Source: Euborellia annulipes
Taxonomy: Eukaryota > Arthropoda > Insecta > Dermaptera > Anisolabididae
Assembly (NCBI GenBank): GCA_023213315.1
Contig: JAKCPI010012755.1
Location: forward strand, 22,430-86,429
Length of the DNA: 64,000 bases
Direction of reading: 5' to 3'
The notes under the pieces are model-generated. The model had not been told where the DNA came from and did no database searches. It saw only the letters and a list, made by a program, of their open reading frames with translations. A program made the position numbers and the translations under genes. Of this stretch, positions 55,252-64,000 are shown piece after piece. The first letter of the stretch is position 1. Every line of letters starts with the position of its first letter.

Positions 55252-56545
55252 TGTTTTTACTTTCTCTTACCTCTATATATGTTAATATATGTATATAGAG
55301 AGAAAGTATTGGATTCATGTCAAGAATTCGATGTCGAGATTTTGACGGATATACACGTTTTGAGGTCCCCTGAATCCAAAAAATCTGGTGTGACTGGCGC
55401 ACAGCACACAACTTTCTCTTACCTTCGGTAATCGAAAGTTGTGTACTGTGCTTGTCACACCAGATTTTTTGTGTCGACATGTATTTAGTTCCCGGCAGTA
55501 GGGAATATTTGAATTCAGATGTAAAATTTATAAGTATGGGGAAAATATTTATATTTTGTTACCATGGCAACCATTTCTCCTATCTTTCCTATGAAGCACA
55601 AGAGTAAAGTGTGCTTCAAACAATTTTGAGAGCAAAACGAGAATATACATTTGAAAGAGCATCTAAAAAATAATTGATTTTTGAATTTTAATTAAAATTG
55701 TTAGAGCAAATTTTGAGAAAATCGAAAAAAACTGAAAAAGTACATCAGTAAAGTACTAGTACTCTTTGGCCGATTTTGATTAAAAGCTTATTTTTCCGGT
55801 CCCGGGGGGTGTTTAACTTAAATATAAAATTTCAGCCTCATAGCTCAATTCCTTCATGCTTAAAATTTGACACACACCCACCACCACACACAGACGACCA
55901 TGTCGCGAAAACCACTTTTTTGGATTCAGGGGCCTCAAAACGTGAAGATCCATCAAAATCTCGACATCGAATTTTTGACATGAACAATACTTTTCTCTAT
56001 ATATATATTACATATATACATAGGTAGAGAAGTAAAAAGTGGTTAAGCGACATGGTCTGTCTGTGGGTGTCTGTGAACAAAATATCTCAAGAACGAAAAG
56101 AGCTAGGAGGTTGAAATTTTATATATAAGTTAGACACCCCTCTGGGATGTAACAAGAAGCTTTTGAACAAAATCCGCCAAAGAGAGGGGGGCTACTAATA
56201 CTTTTCTGATGTACTTTTTCAGTTTTTTTTTATTTTCTCAAAATTTCCTCTAACAATTTTGATTAAAATTCAAAAATCAATTAATTTTTAGATGCTCTTT
56301 AAAATGTATATACTCATTTTGTCCTTTAAATCTTCTAAAGACCACTTTCCTCTTGTACTTCATAGGAAAAATAGGATAAATGGTTGCCATGGTAGCAAAA
56401 TATAAATATTTTCCCATACTAATAAATTTTGAATTCTATTATATCGGCGGAAACTAAATACATCACGACACAAAAAATCTGGTGGGACAAGCACAGAACA
56501 CAACTTTCGAATACCGAAGGTAAGAGAAAGTTGTGTGCTGTGTAG
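55252..56545 (+). mobile_element. Family X copy with a second family X nested inside
   Basis: The plus copy starts with the TTTACTTTCTCTTACC hairpin (55252), is broken at GAATCCAAAAAA (about 55380), resumes at AGTGGTTAAGCGACATGG (about 56035) and ends at 56545. The insert is a minus copy (55380-56034). Confidence 0.7.
55380..56034 (-). mobile_element. Family X copy nested in family X
   Basis: It starts with the AAATCTGGTGTGACTGGCGC hairpin, contains GTTACCATGGCAAC (55558-55571) and AAAGTACTAGTACTCT, and ends at ACATAGGTAGAGAAGTAAAA. Inserted in the A run of its host copy. Confidence 0.7.
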
Positions 56546-56737
56546 TCATAAATATTCAACAATTTGAACAACAAAAACGAAACTATTTCTCTCTTTCGAG
56601 TTCAATAGTTTTACTTTTTTTTTATTATAGGTCTATTTTTTATTATAATAAAACCTCTTGTCCATGTGAAAAATGTTTAAAATTTCTTTATAGATCTTTT
56701 TTTTCTACCTAAGATGGCTTTAAGCTTAAAAGTATAT

Positions 56738-56878
56738 TCGGCATCTTAGGCCATATAGGCTTTTAACAATACATATTATTTAGAAACGACACCGTATATT
56801 AGGTAGGCCAAGCACATAGGCCTACCATTTGGTATCCAAATAATTTAAATAAATTAATCGGACTGCCTGAGATTTGAG
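56738..56878 (-). repeat. Degenerate SINE1
   Basis: CGGCATCTTAGGCCATATAGG, CCATTTGGTATCCAAATAATTT and TCGGACTGCCTGAGATT in SINE1 order. The B-box is lost. Confidence 0.5.
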
Positions 56879-56995
56879 AATATTAATATTGACATTTCTC
56901 AACACCTCCAACCTTCGGCCATAGGGGGGGGGGGGAATAAAATTATATAAGAGAGTGGCCCTAAAAGTTGGTAGCCTAATTTTTCTTCTAATTAG

Positions 56996-57562
56996 TTTTT
57001 ACTTTCTCTTACACATATATGTTAATATATGGTATATACAGAGAGAAAGTAAAATTGGAATCATGTCAAAAATTCGAAGTCGAGATTTTGGTGGATATAT
57101 ACGTTTCGAGGTCCCCTGAATCCAAAAAAGTTGTTTTGCGCGACATGGTCTGTGTGTATGTGTGTGTGTATTTAATTTAAATCGTGAAGGAATTGAGCTA
57201 GGAGGTTGAAATTTTATATTTAGGTTAGGCACCCCTTGGGACGTGACACGAAACTTTTGAATGAAATCGGCCAAAAAGTACTAGTTATTTTTTAGTTTTT
57301 TTAAAATGTATATTCTCATTTTGCCGTTGAAATTTTTTGAAGCCCACTTTACTCTTATACTTCATAGAAAAGATAAGATTGTAACAAACTATAAATATTT
57401 TCACATGTTTATAAATTTTATACCTTTAATTCGAATATATCGGCGAAAACTAAATATATCTCGACACAAAAAAATCTGGTGTGTCAAGCACAGAACACAC
57501 CTTTCGATACCGAAGGTAAGAGAAAGTTGTGTGCTGTGCGACCATCACATCAGATTTTTTTT
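56996..57562 (+). mobile_element. Family X copy
   Basis: Left hairpin ACTTTCTCTTACACATATAT and right hairpin ending CATCAGATTTTTTT. Internal deletions in the ACTAGT and X-box regions. Confidence 0.7.
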
Positions 57563-57739
57563 TTTAATTTAGTCTCAAAATTTGGGTTCTCTTATAGCTG
57601 CATTTTAATTAATAATCATTTACATATATTGCTAAGCGTGAATATCCATGGCGCTGTTGCCTCTATGTTCCTTTTCGAAGAAGCCTCCCCTTTGAAAGAT
57701 GGCCAAAAACTTTGTCACATATTCAGATAATTAAATAAA

Positions 57740-58700
57740 ATAAATATTAAACTGTCAAATCCTTTTAAATTATTCTCTCACCACCTTATTGTGTTTTGTA
57801 AGTCATGTTTTTACTTAGCTCAGTCAATACGAAGCCAAACTTTTTGTTTGTCTTTCGACGTATCGAAGGAACATATTGTAGTATCTCCTATCCGATATTA
57901 TTTACGATAATTGTTTTTAGTTAATATTATTTAAATTAATATAATTAAACAACTCTTAGTTAATGGAGCAAGAGTTTTATTTATGTTTAACCTTTGAGTT
58001 ATACTGGTATATTTATACTAAAGTAGAGCTATTTGTTTTTAAAAGCATAACATACAAAATATATCATTTTGTTTAATTTATTTCATTTTAAACGATTATA
58101 AATACAGGACGTCTAAGGAATTTTGAAGACTAATTAATGACTCGACATGTTTTCCATCGTTCATTAGAAAGGTTCTTTTGAAATTCAAACGATGGTGATT
58201 TGATTAGAAAATTTCTATAATTGACTAAATAATTCGTAAGCCTATTATTTTTTATAGGGTGCTCTCGAAGTAATTTGATATATTAGAATATAACGAGAAG
58301 TTCGAAAATACCATAAATGGTTCCCTTAATATATCAGAATTGTTTCCTGGCTTCCTAAAGCCAAAACATTGTTATCTGTCAAATTAACTCCGTCAACTAC
58401 TGTAAATATAATACAGTCGATAATAGTAGCCTGATTATTCTTCGTATAAACTTGCCGGTTCCCTGAGAAAATCCCGATAAATGATATAAAAACATGCATT
58501 TCAGTCCTTCGGTAATTCGTATTATTTTTATGCTCGAGGTCACTTAAAACGTCTTATAATTCGTATTTTCCAGCTCGTTAATTCATAGGGGGAAGGAGAG
58601 ACAAGTTCTTCTCTTTCGTTCGTAATCTTTTTATTGATAGAAAATGAGGAGATGAGAGACGGAAATTGCGCTTTGTGCTATTTAAGTTATATTCTTAAAT
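57740..58700. other. AT-rich intron, nothing recognised
   Basis: No repeats of the window's families, no coding frame, no RNA gene seen. Unique intron sequence by default. Confidence 0.5.
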
Positions 58701-58707
58701 CATACTA

Positions 58708-59253
58708 TATAAAAATCTGGTGTGACTGGCGCACAGCACACAACTTTCTCTTACCTTCGGTAATCGAAAGTTGTGTTCTGTGCTTGTCACACCAGATTTT
58801 TCGTGTCGACATATATTTAGTTTCCGACAGTACTGAACAATTGTATTCACTATGTAAAATTTATGTATGGGAAAATATTTATATTTTGTTACCATGGGAA
58901 CCATTTCTCCTATATTTTCTATGAAATACCAGAGTAAAGTGGTCTTCAGAAGATTTCAATCGCAAAATGAGAATATACATTTTAAAGAGAATCTAAAAAA
59001 TAATTGATTTTTGAATTTAAAAAAAAATCGTTGGAGCAAATTTTGAGAAAATCGAAAAAAACTGAAAAAGTACATCGGTAAAGTACTAGTACTCTTTGGC
59101 CGATTTTGTTCAAAAGCTTCGTGTCACGTCCCATGGGGGGTGCCTAACTTAAATATAAAATTTCAACCTTCTAGCTCTTTTCGTTATTGAGATATTTTGT
59201 TCACAGACAGACACACACACAGACACACAGACAGACCATGTCGCGAAAACCAC
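58708..59253 (-). mobile_element. Family X copy
   Basis: Right-end hairpin at 58710-58802 and body to CCATGTCGCGAAAACCACTT, where it abuts a plus copy. The X-box is GTTACCATGGGAAC. Confidence 0.72.
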
Positions 59254-59948
59254 TTTTACTTTCTCTTACCTATGTATATATGTAATATATATATATATAT
59301 AGAGAAAGTATTGGATTCATGTCAAAAATTCGATGTCGAGATTTTGATGGATCTTCACGTTTTGAGGTCCCCTGAATCCAAAAAAGTGGTTTTCGCGACA
59401 TGGTCTGTCTGTGTGTGTGTGGGTGTGTGGGTGTGTGTGTGTGTGGTGTGTCTGTGTTCAATTTTAAGCATGAAGGAATTGAGCTATGAGGCTGAAATTT
59501 TATATTTAAGTTAAACATCCTCCTGGACCGGAAAAATAAGCTTTTAATCAAAATCGGCCAAAGAGTACTAGTACTTTACTGATGTACTTTTTCAGTTTTT
59601 TTCGATTTTCTCAAAATTTGCTCCAACGATTTTTTTTTAAATTCAAAAATCAATCATTTTTTTAGATGCTCTTTTAAAATGTATATTCTCATTTTGCGAT
59701 TGAAATCTTCTGAAGACCACTTTACTCTTGTATTTCATAGGGAAGATAGGAGAAATGGTTGTCATGGTAACAAAATATAAATATTTTCCCATACTTATAA
59801 ATTTTACATCTGAATTCATATGTTCCGTACTGTCGGGAACTAAATACATGTCGACACGAAAAATCTGGTGTGACAAGCACAGTACAGAACTTTCGATTAC
59901 CGAAGGTAAGAGAAAGTTGTGTGCTGTGCGCCAGTCACACCAGATTTT
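59250..59948 (+). mobile_element. Family X copy, both ends present
   Basis: Starts TTTACTTTCTCTTACC, (AT)n hairpin, GAGGTCCCCTGAATCC, GT microsatellite (59410-59452), GTTGTCATGGTAAC, right hairpin ending GTCACACCAGATTTT. Confidence 0.78.
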
Positions 59949-60437
59949 ACTTTCTCATACCCTATATATGAAATATATAGAGAGAGAAAGTATTGCGATC
60001 ATGTCAAAAATTCGATGTCCAGATTTTGATGGATATACATGTTTTGAGGTCCCCTGAGTCCAAAAAAAGTGGGTCCCGCAAATTGGTCGTGTGTGTGTGT
60101 GTGTGTATGTATGTCTGTGTGTGTGGACAGATTTTTAGCATGAAGGAGTTGAGCTAGCGGATTGAAATTTTATATTTAACTTAGGTACCTTTGAAGAATC
60201 TCAAAATAAGCTTTTGAACAAAATCGGCCAAAAAGTACTAGTACTTTACTGATGTACTTTTTCAGTTTTTTTCGATTTTCTCAAAATTCCCTCCAAGGAT
60301 TTTTTTTAAAATTCATAAATGAACTATTTTTTAGATGCTCTTTAAAATGTATATTCTCATTTTGCCGTTGAAATCTTCTGAAGACCACTTTACTCTTGTT
60401 CTTCATAAGAAAGATAGAAATGGTTGCCATGGTAACG
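59944..60437 (+). mobile_element. Family X copy, 3'-truncated
   Basis: Begins TTTACTTTCTCATACCC immediately at the end of the previous copy. It carries an intact GTTGCCATGGTAAC (60423-60436), then leaves the family. Confidence 0.72.
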
Positions 60438-60849
60438 GAATTTAAATCTTTTTCTTTTTATTAGATTAAAAATCAATTATTATTTAAATTCCCATTTTTT
60501 TTAATTTATTTGTGCCTTTAATTGTTTCAAAGAAAACATATATGTCTCTCTCTCACTTGCAAACATTATCGTCTCTCTCTACTCTTTTTAAATTCCCTTT
60601 CCACCTTATCTTCGCATAGGAACAATGTTAATTTCCTATAGGGATTTGTATGTTAATTTAGATTCAAAAGGGGGTCCCCTTTAGAACTTTTTAGGCATTT
60701 AAAATTTTTTTTCCAATTCTTATGAAATTTTGTATTTATTTACGAATCTATATTGTGTATAAAATGTCCAAATATGAGATTAAAATTTTGAAAAATAACC
60801 ATAGTTTATTTGAAGCAGTCAACATTTAAAATGCAAGTTTGAAACTAAG

Positions 60850-61088
60850 GTGCTATCGGAAACTAAATATATCTCGACACAAAAAATCTGGTGTGACCAG
60901 CACGGTGCGCAACTTTCTCTTACCGAAGGGTAAGAGAAAGTTGTGTGCTGTGCGCCAGTCACACCAGATTTTTGGATTCAGGGGACCTCAAAATTTGAAG
61001 ATCTATCAAAATCTCGACATCGAATTTTTGACATGAATCCAATACTTTCTCTCTATATATTTCATATATAGGGTAAGAGAAAGTAAAA
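60850..61088. mobile_element. Two family X ends joined
   Basis: A plus right-end hairpin (60855-60975) is followed directly by a minus left end (GGATTCAGGGGACCTC...GGTAAGAGAAAGTAAAAA). It looks like an internal deletion or a second nested copy. Confidence 0.6.
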
Positions 61089-61379
61089 ATTATTTTAAAT
61101 ATTATTTTTAATAATGATGGCCTTTGCATTGTTTAAAATTTCAAACAAAACGCTTCATTTGTTTATTCTTTTCTTTTCTTCTTTCTATATTCTTTGCTGT
61201 CAAATTCGTAGTCTCTTGCTCTCTTGCAATTCTGACGTTTATTTTTCGTGTTCCGTCTCCTCACTTCAAAATCAATTTGAAAATTCACTTCTCGAATGGT
61301 GAGTTGTCGAATTTATAATTTATAAATATCCAAATAATAAATATTTCGATAAGAAATAGAAATATATTATAATTTATTA

Positions 61380-61442
61380 GGTTGAAGTGGCCGTTCCCAG
61401 AGAGGGAACACACTTAGGCCAATCTGAGGGCCCTTTGTGATA
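61380..61442 (-). mobile_element. 5'-truncated SINE3 with 14-bp TSD
   Basis: GTTGAAGTGGCCGTTCCC...CCCTTTGTGAT is the 3' end of SINE3. ATTATAATTTATTA is at 61366-61379 and 61443-61456. Only 63 bp was inserted, with one TTAGG unit at most. Confidence 0.78.
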
Positions 61443-62149
61443 ATTATAATTTATTAAATTTAATCTTATTATACATGTAGGCCTATATTTATTTTCAAAA
61501 TTTTCAAACACAAAATTCTTATTAATATCTAATTATTTTAATATTAAGCCTCTTTGTATTTCTTTGGAAAGGAATTTGCTATAAACAATTGTTTAAAAAA
61601 TCGTTTAATTTTATATACTTTTATGTATGTTATGTATAACCTATATACAGGTTACCTTCTAGTTTGAATTGCATTAGGAGTGAATAAATATTTAAAAAAT
61701 ATTCATTCATACAGGAAGGTATTTACACTTTATTCAATTTAGAGGTTATGTAATTGACAGATATGCAATATGAAGATAGCCTTGAATTATTGTCAATATT
61801 AATAATAATTGTGATCTGAATAATAATAATTTTTTATTATATCATAACAATTAGTTTTTTTTTTTACACTAAAATTATTTAAATATCAAATAAAAAATTT
61901 GAATTCAACTTTATGTTAATTATACATTTATAGATTATTTTTTTTTAATAACATTTAGAAAACCTAAGAATGCTGAGAATATTTACTTTCCCTTCTCATT
62001 TTCATACCCTGATTTTTTTCATTCCCTTTAATTAATTATAACATCTCTTTGGCTTTTGCCTCAGGGCCCGGGCCCTTTGCGCTTCAGCCTTAAAATTCTA
62101 ATAAAAAATAATTTAGCGAGGCGAATAGCTGAATCAGTATGTAGTAGAA

Positions 62150-62475
62150 AATAAAAGGCCCAGCAGCTATGTTAATTTCTTTATTTAAGAACCCACAGCG
62201 ACGTTTCGGTCGACTATGCGACCATCTTCATGGCTAGAGTTCAGTCAACAGAATAAACCTCTTAAGTTCTTTGACAGACATTTCATAAAATACATTACGA
62301 TCTATCATATAATATATATTTAATAATGCATTCAGCGCCAGTCAACTTAAGAGGCTTTTCTGTTGACTGAACTCTAGCCATGAAGATGGTCGCATAGTCG
62401 ACCGAAACGTCGCTGTGGGTTCTTAAATAAAGAAATTAACATAGCTGCTGGGCCTTTATTTTCTACTACATTAAA
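62150..62475. mobile_element. Inverted-repeat element with two hammerhead-like motifs
   Basis: Ends TGTAGTAGAAAATAAAAGGC and inverse CCTTTATTTTCTACTACA. Motifs at 62200-62230 (minus) and 62380-62411 (plus) share helix II GGUCG/CGACC. In both, the first core base C is A (AUGAAGA). A poly-A stretch follows on the right. Confidence 0.72.
62380..62411 (+). ncRNA. Hammerhead-like motif, C3 changed
   Basis: AUGAAGA, U, GGUCG/CGACC with loop CAUAGU, GAA, ACGU, C. C3 is essential in known hammerheads, so it is probably inactive. Confidence 0.55.
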
Positions 62476-62732
62476 ATTTCAATTAAAAAAAAAAAAATAA
62501 ATAAGAGAAAGTAAAAATAATTTTCTTGAAATTTTTTCCTGATGAGGCCCCCCTTTAAGCTCAAATCGTAAAATTATAATTAAAAAAGATATAATTTTCT
62601 TGAACTTCTATGTGTCAGAACAGTTTATCAAAGATGTTCTAAACAGGGGAAACAGAATTAACGAAGTATTCTGATTTGGAATCTATAATTGACATTTCTG
62701 CATATCTCAAGGCGAGGAGAGTAATTTTATAA

Positions 62733-63270
62733 AAATCTGGCGTGACTGGTAGCACAGCACACAACTTTCTCTTACCTTCGGTTATCGAAAGTTGTGTTCT
62801 GTGCTTTCACACCAGATTTTTTTTGTGTCGAGATATATTTATTTTCCGACAGTACAGTACATTTGAATTCAATATATAAAATTTATAAACATGGGAGAAT
62901 ATTTATATTTTGTTAACTTGGCAATCATTTCTCCTATCTTTATTATGAAATACAAGAGTAAAGTGGTCTTCAAAAGATTTCAATGGCACAATGGGAATAT
63001 ACATTTTAAACAGCATCTAAAACCAATAATTGATTTTTGAATTTTTATCAAAATCGTTGGAGCTAATTTTGAGAAAATTGAAAAAAACTTAAAAAGTACA
63101 TCAGTAAAGTACTAGCACTCTTTGGCCTTTTTTGATTAAAATCTTATTTTCACGCCTCCTAACTCCTTCATGCTTTAAATTGAACCCAGACAGACCATTT
63201 TGCGAAAACAACTTTTTTGTATTCAGGAGACCTCAAAACGTGTATATCCGTCAAAATCTCGACAACCCTT
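62733..63270 (-). mobile_element. Family X copy
   Basis: Right-end hairpin at 62736-62825, AGTAAAGTACTAGCACTC, GGAGACCTCAAAACG. The left hairpin is missing. Confidence 0.7.
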
Positions 63271-63432
63271 CCCCAGATTAGATTATCTTTCCAATTATAA
63301 TGTCTATTTAAAAATTTTATTCTTGTTAAGAGATTATCTTCTTTTTCCAAAATTAAATACATACATTTCAGGCGTTGTTCAATCTGAGGTTTATTTTGCT
63401 TATTTATTAATAATATTTACGTAATTACAGAC

Positions 63433-63459
63433 CTGAAGATGGTTTTGTAAACTGAAACC
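63433..63459 (+). ncRNA. Hammerhead-like motif, partial
   Basis: CUGAAGA, U, helix II GGUUU/AAACU around UGU, GAAAC. The ACGU helix III is absent. Confidence 0.4.
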
Positions 63460-63566
63460 AATTTACTGCACTTGTCCCAAATAAATCTTGATAAATAGAT
63501 TTTATTTTATTTCATTATCCTGCATCTCCCTCTGCAACTTTTAAGCAAAGTAAACCTCCGATTGTA

Positions 63567-63781
63567 CAGTGAGCGCCACAATTAAGTCCCCACTTGATTG
63601 CTTTAGCCTTAAGTATATGATGTAAAGTGAAATAATGACCTAAAAGGTAAAACGTAAAATCTGGTACAGATGATTTTATTTTGCTTTTTCAAATTTAAAA
63701 TTATTTTACCATTTACCATATATTATACCATATTCTTAGGGGTAAAGCTATCAGGTGGGGACTTAATTATGACGCTCACTA
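63567..63781. mobile_element. mariner-like palindromic MITE
   Basis: Third copy of the CAGTGAGCGCCACAATTAAG family; TA flanks at 63565-63566 and about 63782-63783, right end slightly decayed. Confidence 0.8.
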
Positions 63782-64000
63782 TACATATATTTTTGTTTTA
63801 ACCAGAAGCTCTTGCTTACATAATCCAGATGACAGGGTTTGAAATCCAAAGCTGCATTTTCCGCTAACATTTCGGAAACATTTTCTTTCAATATTGTAAT
63901 ATTCGGATGTTGATAACATCAACTTTGATTTATAATAGATTTGTTTTATTTTTTTATAAAAATAGATTATGTTTATTTGTAATTGTAATAAAAATTTCAA

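Larger units (their letters stand above)
7966..64000 (-). other. Rbm24/Rbm38: RBM24/RBM38 (SUP-12)-type gene body, 5' end outside window
   Basis: Four minus-strand exons with consensus GT/AG borders and compatible phases (1, 2, 1) form one reading frame from the middle of the RRM to a stop codon. The product belongs to the single-RRM RBM24/RBM38/SUP-12 family. From family knowledge these are nuclear and cytoplasmic RNA-binding proteins that control muscle-type alternative splicing and mRNA stability through GU-rich sites. Introns are about 21.5 kb (33605-55060), 21.3 kb (12296-33549) and 3.9 kb (8139-12002), and more than 8.8 kb of intron precedes the first visible exon. The exon(s) holding the start codon and the RNP-2 and RNP-1 motifs were not found up to 64000 and should lie beyond it. 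Which vertebrate paralogue is closer cannot be decided here; invertebrates usually have one copy. Confidence 0.9.

Noticed and set aside
10421..62475. CRISPR-like arrays of repeated GACGTTTCGG units
   Set aside because: The repeats occur as inverted pairs within separate insertions with their own target duplications, not as regularly spaced direct repeats; the DNA is eukaryotic.
55188..64000. First RRM exon (RNP-2/RNP-1) of the RBM24-like gene
   Set aside because: I searched the minus strand for a KIFVGGL/GYGFV-type exon and found only repeats and AT-rich intron, so it should lie beyond the window.

Overview
This window looks like arthropod nuclear DNA. It is very AT-rich, has long homopolymer and dinucleotide runs, and is mostly non-coding. 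It carries tRNA-derived SINEs, hAT-like and mariner-like MITEs, foldback elements, decayed transposase and LINE coding sequence, and one SINE ending in TTAGG-type telomere-like units. The species cannot be fixed from the sequence; an insect, crustacean or chelicerate would all fit.

One host gene is recognisable: an RBM24/RBM38 (SUP-12) type RNA-binding protein on the minus strand. Four consecutive exons are visible at 55187-55061, 33604-33550, 12295-12003 and 8138-7966. They have consensus splice sites and phases that fit each other, and the last ends in a family-like C-terminus and stop codon. Introns are about 21.5 kb, 21.3 kb and 3.9 kb. The exon(s) for the N-terminal half of the RRM, including the start codon, lie beyond position 64000. 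Everything else in the gene body is intron, and nearly all of the recognisable intron content is mobile-element debris, often nested two to four deep.

Layout. 1-7960: downstream flank with SINEs, MITEs and a possible promoter island (NRF-1 palindrome at 678-689). 7966-12295: the two last exons, with a 1.07-kb foldback, two hammerhead-bearing elements and a mariner MITE between them. 12296-33549: intron with a 3.1-kb hAT unit, SINE clusters, several hammerhead-like inverted-repeat elements and a CCAAT-rich island (19.9-20.1 kb). 33550-33604: a 55-nt exon. 33605-55060: intron with nested hATs, a LINE remnant, a transposase remnant, a 1.57-kb palindrome and two non-repetitive islands. 55061-55187: the C-terminal RRM exon. 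55188-64000: upstream intron dominated by one hairpin-bounded repeat family (here called family X).

The most interesting system is a set of short inverted-repeat elements (about 200-420 bp). Seven are bounded by 10-14 bp direct repeats, and most carry a hammerhead-ribozyme-like core: C-U-G-A-N-G-A, one extra base, helix II, G-A-A, then a tiny self-complementary helix III (usually ACGU) and C or U. Helix II sequences differ completely between families yet stay complementary. This resembles the minimal hammerheads described in Penelope-like retroelements and retrozymes. The constant extra base before helix II is a feature I cannot match from memory. Other notable points are RFX X-box palindromes spread by family X, SINEs with different tRNA-like heads sharing one 3' motif, and a 740-bp-arm palindrome with a transposase fragment in its loop.
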